Origin: Opitutaceae bacterium
GTDB taxonomy: Bacteria > Verrucomicrobiota > Verrucomicrobiia > Opitutales > Opitutaceae
Assembly (NCBI GenBank): GCA_016715765.1
Contig: JADJZJ010000044.1
Location: forward strand, 1 to 44,165
Direction: 5' to 3'
Length of the DNA: 44,165 nucleotides
Under the pieces are notes generated by a model. The model was not told where the DNA came from and ran no database searches. It saw only the letters and a list, made by a program, of their open reading frames with translations. This document shows positions 1 to 8,489 of this stretch, piece by piece. The translations under genes were made by a program, and so were the position numbers. How positions within the stretch are numbered: the stretch's first letter is position 1; each line of letters starts with the position of its first letter.

Positions 1-43
1 CCTCCTTCGCTGGGCGCTGATTTTTGCCGAACACCAACGACCT

Positions 44-226
44 GTGAGCCACGATCCCACGCGAAAGCACTTTTTTGCCAAATTGATAGGACTGATCGCC
101 GCTGCCGGCCTTGCGCCGCGCCTGCTGGCGCAATCGCAGACCGGCCGGGCCAGACCTGTGGCCCCGGCTCAGATCGAGCTCCGTCCCGAATCCCGCGCCG
201 TCGCCCGTCGCGCGGATTCGGTCTAA
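44..226 (+). CDS. small exported or Tat-like protein heading the ACIII operon
   Basis: A 60-residue protein starting at GTG. The N-terminus has a basic stretch followed by two Phe and a hydrophobic run of about 15 residues ending near Ala-Gln (residues 7-30). It resembles a signal peptide or a degenerate twin-arginine signal, with Arg-Lys in place of Arg-Arg. The remaining 30 residues are Arg/Pro/Ala-rich with no domain I recognise. It lies 30 bases upstream of actA on the same strand, so it may be co-transcribed. It could be a spurious frame in GC-rich DNA, but the signal-like N-terminus and its position argue for a real small gene. Function unknown. Confidence 0.45.
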   Translation: MSHDPTRKHFFAKLIGLIAAAGLAPRLLAQSQTGRARPVAPAQIELRPESRAVARRADSV

Positions 227-256
227 CCCCGGGCCCGGCCCGGTAACCACTGGATC

Positions 257-910
257 ATGTCGAACATTTTTCCGAAGTCGGCAAACAAGCTGCCGCTGCA
301 GATCATCATCTTCCTGTTTGTGTTCGGTGGCATCGCGACCGCGGGCGTCACCTACTACATGACGCCGAAGTACACGCGGGTCGGCTACGCCCCGGTGCAA
401 CCCGTGCCTTTCAGCCACGCCCTCCACGCCGGCCAGCTCGGCATGGACTGCCGCTACTGCCACACGGGCGTGGACAAGGGACCGGCGTCGGTGGTGCCCA
501 CCGCGCAGACCTGCATGAACTGCCACAATCAGGTCAAGACCGACAGTCCCCTCCTGGCCGTGGTGCGCAAGAGCTACGAAACGGGTGAGCCCGTGCCGTG
601 GGTCAAGATCCACCAGGTGCCCGATTATGCCTTCTTCAACCATTCGGCCCACGTCAACCGCGGCGTCAGCTGCGTGGAATGCCACGGCAAGGTCAATGAG
701 ATGGAAGTCGTCGCCCACGAGCAGCCGCTGAGCATGGGTTTCTGCCTCGACTGCCATCGCAACCCGGAGCTTCGCGTCCGCGAGCCCGGAGATGTGTTCA
801 ATCTCGACTCCCAGACCATCGCGCAAAAGTCCGGCGTCGAGGCCGGTAAGAAGTTTATCCACGACTGGAACATCAAGCCCCCGCAAAGCTGCTCCGGCTG
901 CCATCGATGA
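257..910 (+). CDS. actA: ACIII subunit A, pentahaem cytochrome c
   Basis: Subunit A of alternative complex III, a menaquinol:electron-acceptor oxidoreductase. The 217-residue protein has one N-terminal membrane helix (about residues 13-32) and five CxxCH haem c sites, at about residues 65, 86, 139, 163 and 212, the last almost at the C-terminus. Five haems and one anchor match ActA. The haems lie on the periplasmic face and pass electrons out of the complex. The stop overlaps the actB start by four bases (ATGA), which suggests translational coupling. No Shine-Dalgarno site is visible before the ATG. The family call is firm because the next five genes follow the canonical act order. Confidence 0.95.
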   Translation: MSNIFPKSANKLPLQIIIFLFVFGGIATAGVTYYMTPKYTRVGYAPVQPVPFSHALHAGQLGMDCRYCHTGVDKGPASVVPTAQTCMNCHNQVKTDSPLLAVVRKSYETGEPVPWVKIHQVPDYAFFNHSAHVNRGVSCVECHGKVNEMEVVAHEQPLSMGFCLDCHRNPELRVREPGDVFNLDSQTIAQKSGVEAGKKFIHDWNIKPPQSCSGCHR

Positions 911-3900
911 AACGCCAATTTAACCATCCCGCTCCTTCCGAACGCGCGCTCAACGGCCCGCAATACTGGCGCAGCCTTGACGAACTGTCGGCCACGCCCG
1001 GGTTCAAGGAGCAGCTCGCCCGCGAATTCCCCGAAGGCGCCTCGAATCTGGACGGCGTGGACCGCCGCCAGTTCATGAAGATCATGGCCGCCTCCTTCGC
1101 CCTGGGCGGAGTCGGGCTGGCCGGTTGCCGCCGCCCGGAAGCCAACATCCTGCCCTTTGGCAAATCCGTTGAGGGCGTGATCCCCGGTCTGCCGCTCTAT
1201 TTCGCCACCGCGATGCCGCTGCGCAAGTCGGCCATCCCGCTGCTGGCCGAGACCCATCAGGGCCGTCCGACCAAGCTTGAGGGCAACCCCGGCTATGCGC
1301 CCCACGGCGGAGCGAGTTCCCTGCTGGCCCAGGCTTCCGTCCTCGATCTTTACGATCCCGACCGCGCCACCGCCCACACCCAGGGCGGCCAGCCCCTCAA
1401 CGAGGCGGCCGTCAATGATCTGCTGGCCAAACTCGGGGCGGATCATGCCGCGACCCAGGGCGCCGGCCTCGCCTTCCTCGCCGAGGAGTCAGGTTCGCCG
1501 ACGCGGGCCCGCCTGCTGACGAAGCTCAAGCAGAAGCTCCCCCGCGCCATCTGGGCCGAGTATGAGCCGGTGCAGGACGAGCCCCCGGTGGCCGCCGCCC
1601 GGGCCGCCTTTGGCAAGGACGTCAAGCCGATCTACCGTTTCGCCAAGGCCAGCCGCATTGTCTCGATCGATGCTGATTTCCTGAACGCCTCCGGCACCAA
1701 CCTGCACTACGCCCGCGAGTTCGCGAAGGGCCGCAAGGTCGTGCAGAAGGATGATCCGATGAACCGCCTCTATGTGGCGGAAAGCGGCTTCACCCTCACC
1801 GGCAGCATGGCCGACCATCGCCTCCGTCTGGCCAGCAGTCACATGCTGGCGCTGACCGCCGCCCTGGCGGGCAAGACGACGGGTACCGAGGTTTTTGCGT
1901 CGCTGGCCTCCGGCCTGGACGTCAATCCGCAATGGATCGCGGAATGCGCCGCCGACCTACTGGAACACAAGGGCGATTCCCTGGTGGTGGCCGGCGCGCA
2001 CCTCCCGGTTGAGGTGCATGTCCTCGCCTACCAGATCAACGCCGCCCTCGGCAATATCGGCAAGACGGTCGATTTCGTGGCCGTCGAAACCTCGGATGCC
2101 TCGACGATCCAGGGTCTCGCCACCGCCATCAAATCCGGCGGCGTCAAATCGCTCGTCATTCTCGGCGGCAATCCCGCCTACAACGCTCCCGCTGATCTCG
2201 ACTGGGTGTCCCTGCAGAAGTCGGTGCCCCAGGTGATCCGTTACGGCTACTACGTGGATGAAACCTCCGCGCTGGCCGGAACCCACCTTGCCGCCACGCA
2301 CTATCTCGAATCCTGGGGCGATGCCCGCACCTTTGACGGGACCGTGGTCCCGGTGCAGCCGATGATCCTCCCGCTCTTCAAGGGCGTGACCGAGCTCGAA
2401 GTGCTCGCCCGCATCCTCGGTGAGGAAAACGCGGATCCGTATTCCCAGGTTTATCTGACCATTGGGGGCCTTTCGAAGGATGATCCGGTGAAGGCCTTCC
2501 GCCAGTTCCTGCATGACGGCGTGCTGGCCAACTCGGCTTACCCCGTCACCGCGGTGAATTTCAGCATCCGCTCGGCTGGCGCCGCCCTCGCCGGAGCCAA
2601 GGCCCCGGTCGCGGTCGGCAAGGACAGCCTCGAGGTTCGTTTCACGACCGACTACAAGATGGATGACGGCCGCTTCGCCAACAACGGCTGGCTCCAGGAA
2701 TGCCCGGATCCGATCACAAAGATCTCCTGGGATAACGCCATTCTCATCAGCCCGCGGCTTGGCAAGGAGCTCGGCATCGCGCCGAAGGGTTCCAAGCTGC
2801 AGGTCGCGCGCGTCGAGGAGGCCGAATTTGTCCGCGGCCGCGAGTCCGCCCACATCGGCGAAGTCACGGTCAACGGCCGCAAGGTCCGCGGTCCGCTGCA
2901 CATCCAGCCCGGTCTTTCGAACTACACCCTCGTGCTGCCGCTCGGTTACGGCCGTGGCACCAGCGGTCGGGTGGGGCAGGGCGCCGGCTTCAACGCCTAT
3001 CCCGCCCGCACGTCCGCCGCGATGGGTTATGCCAACGGTGCGACGCTGACCCTCACGGGTGAGCGTTACCAGATGGCAAACACGCAGGAGCACTGGTCGA
3101 TGGAAGGCCGCGACATCGTGCGCGAGGCCAACCTCGACGAGTTCCATGCCGATCCCGCCTATGTGACCAAGGTGGGCCTGGAATCACACAGCCCCTCGAT
3201 TCTCGGCGAGGAAGGCGAGAAGATGACGCCGGCCGAACGCGCCGCCCTGCTGCCACGCGGCGGATCGCTCTACAAGACGCCGGAATTCGACGGCAAGCAC
3301 CAGTGGGGCATGTCGATCGACCTCAACACCTGCACCGGCTGCAACGCCTGCGTGGTGGCCTGCCAGGCGGAGAACAACATTCCGATCGTCGGCAAGGACC
3401 AGGTCATGCGCGGCCGCGAGATGCACTGGATCCGCCTCGACCGCTATTATTCCGACGGCAAGGCGGAAGGCGCGGCCTTCGGCGGCGAGGGCAATCGCGA
3501 GATCCCCGAGGATCCCCAGGTTTCGCTCCAGCCCGTCGGCTGCATGCATTGCGAACTCGCCCCCTGCGAGACCGTGTGCCCGGTCAATGCGACCGTGCAC
3601 GACGAGGAAGGCCTCAACACGATGGCCTACAACCGCTGCATCGGCACCCGTTATTGCGCGAACAACTGTCCGTACAAGGTCCGGCGCTTCAACTTCTTCG
3701 ATTTCAACGACCGCCAGCTCGACAGCCTCTACCTCGGCCCCGTCGGCCCGCACGGCATGCCCGAACTCGTCAAGATGGTGAAGAACCCCGAGGTCAGCGT
3801 CCGCATGCGCGGTGTGATGGAAAAGTGCACCTATTGCGTGCAGCGCATCCAGAACGGGAAGATCCAGCACAAGGTCAAAATGGCCAAGGCCGGCACACCC

Positions 3901-4272
3901 GGCGATGTGGTCGTGCCTGATGGTGCGATCCGGACCGCCTGCCAGCAGGTTTGTCCGGTCGAGGCCATTGTCTTCGGCAATCTGCTCGAAGCGGGCAGCG
4001 CCGTTTCCCAGGCCAAGGCCCGCTCGCAGGACTACGCCCTGCTCGCCTACCTCAACATCCGGCCGCGCACCACCTATCTGGGCAAGCTCCGCAATCCCAA
4101 CCCGAAGATGCCTGACTACAACGCGCTTCCGCTCAGCCGCGTGGAGCACAACAGCAAAAACAATCCCAGCCATGGCAGCGACAGCCACGGGGCGGGGGAG
4201 CATGGCGGGACCAAGCCTGACGGCGGTCACACCGGCCTCAATGCGGCCAGCCGCAACGGAGGGCTCAGCTAA
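907..4272 (+). CDS. actB: ACIII subunit B, molybdopterin-oxidoreductase-like and iron-sulfur protein
   Basis: A large 1121-residue periplasmic subunit of ACIII fusing two modules. The N-terminus carries the ActB preamble and a Tat signal with Arg53-Arg54, a hydrophobic stretch and a possible lipobox Cys near residue 74. Residues of about 80-770 resemble the catalytic subunit of complex iron-sulfur molybdoenzymes, which in known ACIII binds no molybdenum cofactor. From about residue 809 there is a ferredoxin module: CTGCNAC, CMHCELAPC with a following CPV, a third group with CIGTRYCANNCP, and late cysteines including CTYC and CQQVCP. That is enough for four Fe-S clusters. The tail is rich in His, Gly and Ser. 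The stop overlaps the actC start by one base. Confidence 0.95.
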   Translation: MKRQFNHPAPSERALNGPQYWRSLDELSATPGFKEQLAREFPEGASNLDGVDRRQFMKIMAASFALGGVGLAGCRRPEANILPFGKSVEGVIPGLPLYFATAMPLRKSAIPLLAETHQGRPTKLEGNPGYAPHGGASSLLAQASVLDLYDPDRATAHTQGGQPLNEAAVNDLLAKLGADHAATQGAGLAFLAEESGSPTRARLLTKLKQKLPRAIWAEYEPVQDEPPVAAARAAFGKDVKPIYRFAKASRIVSIDADFLNASGTNLHYAREFAKGRKVVQKDDPMNRLYVAESGFTLTGSMADHRLRLASSHMLALTAALAGKTTGTEVFASLASGLDVNPQWIAECAADLLEHKGDSLVVAGAHLPVEVHVLAYQINAALGNIGKTVDFVAVETSDASTIQGLATAIKSGGVKSLVILGGNPAYNAPADLDWVSLQKSVPQVIRYGYYVDETSALAGTHLAATHYLESWGDARTFDGTVVPVQPMILPLFKGVTELEVLARILGEENADPYSQVYLTIGGLSKDDPVKAFRQFLHDGVLANSAYPVTAVNFSIRSAGAALAGAKAPVAVGKDSLEVRFTTDYKMDDGRFANNGWLQECPDPITKISWDNAILISPRLGKELGIAPKGSKLQVARVEEAEFVRGRESAHIGEVTVNGRKVRGPLHIQPGLSNYTLVLPLGYGRGTSGRVGQGAGFNAYPARTSAAMGYANGATLTLTGERYQMANTQEHWSMEGRDIVREANLDEFHADPAYVTKVGLESHSPSILGEEGEKMTPAERAALLPRGGSLYKTPEFDGKHQWGMSIDLNTCTGCNACVVACQAENNIPIVGKDQVMRGREMHWIRLDRYYSDGKAEGAAFGGEGNREIPEDPQVSLQPVGCMHCELAPCETVCPVNATVHDEEGLNTMAYNRCIGTRYCANNCPYKVRRFNFFDFNDRQLDSLYLGPVGPHGMPELVKMVKNPEVSVRMRGVMEKCTYCVQRIQNGKIQHKVKMAKAGTPGDVVVPDGAIRTACQQVCPVEAIVFGNLLEAGSAVSQAKARSQDYALLAYLNIRPRTTYLGKLRNPNPKMPDYNALPLSRVEHNSKNNPSHGSDSHGAGEHGGTKPDGGHTGLNAASRNGGLS

Positions 4273-5699
4273 TGGCACACCTTGACAATGCCGCCACCGC
4301 GCCCGCGATCCTGCAGGAGCTCAAGCCTGCCGTGCTCCCGCGCGCGGTCCTGGTCTCCAACAACCGCAGCTTCTCCTGGATCACCGAAAAGATCTGCAGC
4401 CTGATCGAGGGCAAGACCCCCGCCTGGTGGTGGGTCTGCTTCGTGGTCGCCTGCTTTGTCGCCTCGTTCACGGTCGCCGGCATCACCTACCTCGTCTCGA
4501 CGGGCGTCGGTGTCTGGGGCCACGCCAACCCGGTCAACTGGGCGTGGGACATCGTCAACTTCGTGTTCTGGATCGGCATCGGCCACGCCGGCACCCTGAT
4601 CTCCGCGATCCTGTGTCTGCTGCGCCAGAAATGGCGCACGTCCATCAACCGCGCCGCCGAGGCCATGACGATCTTCGCCGTGGTCTGCGCCGCGATCTTC
4701 CCGGTCTTCCACGTCGGTCGCGTCTGGTACGCCTGGTACCTGTTCCCGATTCCGAATTCCAACGCGATCTGGCAGAACTTCCGTTCGCCGCTCGAGTGGG
4801 ACGTGTTCGCGGTCTCGACCTACGGCACGGTGTCCGTGCTCTTCTGGTACGTCGGCCTCATCCCCGACCTCGCGGTGCTGCGCGACCGCTTCTACGCGGC
4901 GGGCAACAAGCTCCGTTCCTTCCTCTACGGCTTCTTCGCCCTCGGCTGGCGCGGTTCCAACCGCCACTGGAGCAACTACGAGATGGCGTACCTGATCCTC
5001 GCCGGCATCTCGACCCCGCTCGTGCTTTCGGTGCACACCATCGTGTCGTTCGACTTCGCGGTGTCGCTGCTCCCCGGCTGGCACACGACGATCTTCCCGC
5101 CGTACTTCGTGGCGGGCGCCATCTTCTCCGGCTTCGGCATGGTGCTCACGCTCATGCTGCCGCTGCGCGCGATCTACCACATGGAGGATCTGATCACGCA
5201 GTATCACATCGACTGCATGTGCAAGATCACCCTGGCGACGGGCACCATCGTGGGCTACGCCTACTCGATGGAGTTCTTCATCGCGTGGTATGGCGCGAAC
5301 CCGTATGAAGGCTTCGCCTTCATCAACCGCGCCTTCGGCCACTACGCGTGGGCCTACTGGATCATGATCACCTGCAATGTGATCACGCCGCAGTTCTTCT
5401 GGTTCAAGAAGGTCCGCGAAAACACGACGCTGGTCTGGGTCCTCTCGATCTTCGTCAACGTCGGCATGTGGTTCGAGCGCTTCGTGATCATCGTCACCTC
5501 GCTCGCCCGCGACTTCCTGCCCTCGAGCTGGGGCTACTACAGCCCGTCGATCGTGGAAATCTTCACCTTCTTCGGCACCTTCGGCGTCTTCTCGGTGCTG
5601 TTCCTGCTCTTCATCCGGTTCCTCCCCATCATGCCGATGGCCGAGCTCAAGGCCGTTACGCCCCAGGCTGATCCGCACGCGGGTCACGACCACCACTAA
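4272..5699 (+). CDS. actC: ACIII subunit C, NrfD-like membrane protein
   Basis: A 475-residue polytopic membrane protein of the NrfD/PsrC family, with about ten hydrophobic helices from residue 55 onward. In ACIII this subunit forms the quinol-binding site next to the Fe-S subunit and is a candidate proton-translocating unit. The N-terminal 50 residues are soluble, and the C-terminus ends in a His-rich tail (HAGHDHH). It is a paralogue of actF further along the operon. The start codon shares its first base with the actB stop. Confidence 0.95.
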   Translation: MAHLDNAATAPAILQELKPAVLPRAVLVSNNRSFSWITEKICSLIEGKTPAWWWVCFVVACFVASFTVAGITYLVSTGVGVWGHANPVNWAWDIVNFVFWIGIGHAGTLISAILCLLRQKWRTSINRAAEAMTIFAVVCAAIFPVFHVGRVWYAWYLFPIPNSNAIWQNFRSPLEWDVFAVSTYGTVSVLFWYVGLIPDLAVLRDRFYAAGNKLRSFLYGFFALGWRGSNRHWSNYEMAYLILAGISTPLVLSVHTIVSFDFAVSLLPGWHTTIFPPYFVAGAIFSGFGMVLTLMLPLRAIYHMEDLITQYHIDCMCKITLATGTIVGYAYSMEFFIAWYGANPYEGFAFINRAFGHYAWAYWIMITCNVITPQFFWFKKVRENTTLVWVLSIFVNVGMWFERFVIIVTSLARDFLPSSWGYYSPSIVEIFTFFGTFGVFSVLFLLFIRFLPIMPMAELKAVTPQADPHAGHDHH

Positions 5700-5710
5700 T
5701 CGCCACCGCC

Positions 5711-6244
5711 ATGTCCGCCCAATCCTACGGTCTGATCGCCACCTTCGAGACCCCCGCCGCCATTTACCATGCGGCGGAACAGGTGCGCGATGCTGGTTAC
5801 AAGCACTGGGACTGCATCTCGCCCTTCCCGATTCACGGCCTCGACAAGGCCATGGGCCTGAAGCGCTCCATCGTCCCGCGGTTCTCGCTCGCCGGCGGCA
5901 TCACCGGCTTCTGCACCGGCATGTCGCTCATCTGGTGGACCGGCGCCTACGACTACAAGCTGATCGTCGGCGGCAAGCCCTTCTTCAGCCCCATGTTCGC
6001 CTTTCCGGTGAGCTATGAGCTGACGATTCTCTTCACCGCCTTCGCCACGATCGGCGGCATGCTGTTCCTCAACGGGCTGCCGAAGCACTACCACCCGGTG
6101 TTGAAGTACGAGCACATCAAGCGCGGCATGGATGACACCTTCTTCCTGGTCATCGAATCCCGTGACCCCCGCTTCAACCTCGCCAACACCAAGGGCCTGC
6201 TCGAGAAGGCCGGCGGCCGCGACATCAAGGAGCTGGAAGCCTGA
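5711..6244 (+). CDS. actD: ACIII subunit D, DUF3341-type membrane protein
   Basis: A 177-residue protein matching ActD. It has a soluble N-terminal alpha/beta part (residues 1-55, opening with GLIATFETPAAIYHAAEQVR), two membrane helices at about residues 57-80 and 98-120, and a soluble C-terminal part with a conserved-looking DDTFF motif. In known ACIII structures ActD sits in the membrane with its soluble domain on the cytoplasmic face and has no cofactor. It starts 11 bases after actC and ends three bases before actE. Confidence 0.92.
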   Translation: MSAQSYGLIATFETPAAIYHAAEQVRDAGYKHWDCISPFPIHGLDKAMGLKRSIVPRFSLAGGITGFCTGMSLIWWTGAYDYKLIVGGKPFFSPMFAFPVSYELTILFTAFATIGGMLFLNGLPKHYHPVLKYEHIKRGMDDTFFLVIESRDPRFNLANTKGLLEKAGGRDIKELEA

Positions 6245-6247
6245 GCC

Positions 6248-6901
6248 ATGCGCAACGTCTACCTCGTCACCGCCTTTCTCGTGGTCCTCGCACTGTCCGT
6301 GCTGGGCCTGCGCGGCACCCTCTTCACCCGTCCCCCGCTGGATGTCTTCCCCGACTGGGCCTTCCCCTCGATGCGGAACCAGTCGAAGTACAAGCACCAG
6401 GCCTCGAGCCGTTTCTTCGCCGACGGCCGGGCGGACCGCCCCCTGCCTCCGGGCGTGGTGGCCACCAGTTACGGCCCGGCCGGCCAGCCGCTGCGCAACG
6501 ACGACGTCCTTTACACGGGCAAGGATGCCTCCGGCGCCTTCGTCGCCAGGCTGCCCGCCAGCGTCCCGGTTGACCGCAAGCTGCTCGAGCGCGGCCAGCA
6601 GAGCTACACCATCTATTGCGCCCCCTGCCACGGCGCCCTGGGCGACGGCAACGGCATCACCAAGCAGTACGGCATGGGCGCCACGCCGACCTACCACGAC
6701 GACCGCCTGCGCCGGATCGCCGATGGCGACCTCTACAACACCATCACCCACGGCAAGAACAACATGCTTTCCTACGCCGACAAACTGAAGCCCGAGGAGC
6801 GCTGGGCGGTCATCGCCTACGTGCGGGCCCTGCAACGCGCCCAGGCGGGCACGGTCGCGGATGTGCCGGAAGTCAACAAAGCGGAGCTTGGCATCAAATG
6901 A
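6248..6901 (+). CDS. actE: ACIII subunit E, monohaem cytochrome c
   Basis: A 217-residue cytochrome c subunit. The N-terminus is a hydrophobic segment (residues 5-22) that serves as anchor or lipoprotein-like signal. A single haem c site, CAPCH, lies at residue 124. It is followed by a Gly-rich loop and a likely axial Met in the GKNNMLSYA segment. ActE is the monohaem partner of the pentahaem ActA and is the likely exit point for electrons. The stop overlaps the actF start by four bases. Confidence 0.93.
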   Translation: MRNVYLVTAFLVVLALSVLGLRGTLFTRPPLDVFPDWAFPSMRNQSKYKHQASSRFFADGRADRPLPPGVVATSYGPAGQPLRNDDVLYTGKDASGAFVARLPASVPVDRKLLERGQQSYTIYCAPCHGALGDGNGITKQYGMGATPTYHDDRLRRIADGDLYNTITHGKNNMLSYADKLKPEERWAVIAYVRALQRAQAGTVADVPEVNKAELGIK

Positions 6902-8172
6902 GCACCCACGCAGCAACCGTTCCAGCCGGCCTCCCGGCGGCTTCCACCGCGGCCGGTGCCAGCAAGGCGCTGATGATCGGTCTCGCCGGCATCGTCGTGA
7001 CCGCGGCCGGCTACTTCGTCTCCGGGGCCCACGCCATCGCCATGTCCTGGCTCGTCGGCGTGACCTACTGGACCGCCATGGCGATCGGCATGCTGATGCT
7101 GATCCTCATCCATCACATCTTCGACGCCTCCTGGTCGGTGCTACTGCGCCGCCAGTTCGAGCACGGCCTCGCCTCCTTCAAGTGGCTGGCGCTGCTCTTC
7201 GCCCCGCTCGTCATCGCCTCGCTGCTGGGTACGCACGACATCGTCTGGCCCTGGATGAATCCGGCCGGCGAGATCCATGGCGGCCACACGGTCGGGCACG
7301 ATCCGCTCTATCTGAAGAAGGCCGTTTTCCTGAACCTGAACATGTTCATCGGCATGACGGCGGCCTTCTTCCTCCTGTGGATGTGGCTCTCCGCCCGCCT
7401 GCGCAAGGCCTCCTTCACGCAGGACAAGGACGGCGACGTGAAGTGGACCTTCATGAATCGCAAGACCGCCGCCTTCGGCCTGCCGATTGGCGCGCTCACG
7501 CTCACCTTTGCCTCCATCTACTGGGTCAAGAGCCTTGAGTACCACTGGTTCTCCACGATGTACGGCGTGTGGTTCTTCGCCAACTGCGTCCGCGGGGCGC
7601 TCTCCCTCGGTGTGCTGATCATGCTGTGGCTCTGGTACCGGGGCGACTACAAGGGCATCCTCAACAACAACCACTGGCACTCCATCGGCCAGCTGATGCT
7701 CGCCTTCACGGTGTTCTGGGCCTACGTCACCTTCTCCCAGTATTTCCTGATCTGGAATGCCAACGTGCCGGAGGAGACCTTCTGGTACAACCTGCGTGAG
7801 ATTAATGCCGACGGCACGCCCAACCAGTGGAAATACATCGGCATCATCGGCATTCTCTTCGGCCACTTCGTCGTGCCGTTCCTCTTCCTGCTGTCCTACC
7901 GCTACAAGGTGACGCATTCCCGGATGCGCTTCATCTCCCTCTGGATCCTGGCCGTCATCTTCCTTGATATCTGTTACAACATCCTGCCCGCGCTGAAGGA
8001 TGCCCACGGCAACGCCCTCCCGTTTTTCTCCCTGAACCTGGTCTGGACCATCGCCGCCACCATCGGCGTCGGCGGCATCTGCATCTGGGCCTACCTGCGG
8101 AGTTTCCCCGGCGCCAAACTGGTTCCCATCTGTGACCCGCGCATCAAGGAGTGCCTGACCCACCATGAGTGA
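6898..8172 (+). CDS. actF: ACIII subunit F, NrfD-like membrane protein
   Basis: A 424-residue polytopic membrane protein with about ten helices, paralogous to ActC. An open frame continues upstream to 6616, but the overlapping ATGA with actE at 6898 gives the natural start (MSTHAATVPAG). The upstream part is the shadow of actE. In ACIII, ActF faces ActC and contributes to the membrane arm. The gene overlaps the following small gene by eight bases, which supports co-translation of the ACIII genes with the module downstream. Confidence 0.93.
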   Translation: MSTHAATVPAGLPAASTAAGASKALMIGLAGIVVTAAGYFVSGAHAIAMSWLVGVTYWTAMAIGMLMLILIHHIFDASWSVLLRRQFEHGLASFKWLALLFAPLVIASLLGTHDIVWPWMNPAGEIHGGHTVGHDPLYLKKAVFLNLNMFIGMTAAFFLLWMWLSARLRKASFTQDKDGDVKWTFMNRKTAAFGLPIGALTLTFASIYWVKSLEYHWFSTMYGVWFFANCVRGALSLGVLIMLWLWYRGDYKGILNNNHWHSIGQLMLAFTVFWAYVTFSQYFLIWNANVPEETFWYNLREINADGTPNQWKYIGIIGILFGHFVVPFLFLLSYRYKVTHSRMRFISLWILAVIFLDICYNILPALKDAHGNALPFFSLNLVWTIAATIGVGGICIWAYLRSFPGAKLVPICDPRIKECLTHHE

Positions 8173-8467
8173 TCGCACCGCATCCGCCAAGCCCGCCCCG
8201 CTGCTCTCGGTCGTGGGCATCCTCGCCTGCTTCGCGCTGTTTCTCCTGCTGGTCTACATCGCCTACCTGCCGCGCCAGTCCGGTCCCTATGTGGGTGATG
8301 GCATCCGCACGCCGGCGGAACGCCTCGCCAAGCTCGAGGAGCTGCGCACGAACGAGCAGAAGCACCGCCAGACCTACGCCTGGATCGACCAGTCCGCCGG
8401 CGTGGTGCAGCTGCCCATCGACCGCGCGATGGAGCTGATGGTCCAGCAATACAATTTGCCGCGCTAA
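8165..8467 (+). CDS. small single-helix membrane protein between ACIII and the CcoN-like gene
   Basis: A 100-residue protein with one membrane helix at about residues 15-37, followed by a short soluble domain. The C-terminal half contains YAWIDQSAGVVQLPIDRAME. This resembles a short motif (Tyr-x-Trp-x-Asp, then V-x-[IL]-P-I-[DE]-R-A-M) that I associate with small proteins beside cytochrome oxidase and SCO genes in several phyla. That association is from memory. It overlaps actF by eight bases and precedes the CcoN-like gene by 22. It could be an ActG-type accessory subunit or a linker between ACIII and the downstream cytochrome module. Function unproven. Confidence 0.8.
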   Translation: MSDRTASAKPAPLLSVVGILACFALFLLLVYIAYLPRQSGPYVGDGIRTPAERLAKLEELRTNEQKHRQTYAWIDQSAGVVQLPIDRAMELMVQQYNLPR

Positions 8468-8489
8468 CCCTGGCCACAATTTCAAAGAG

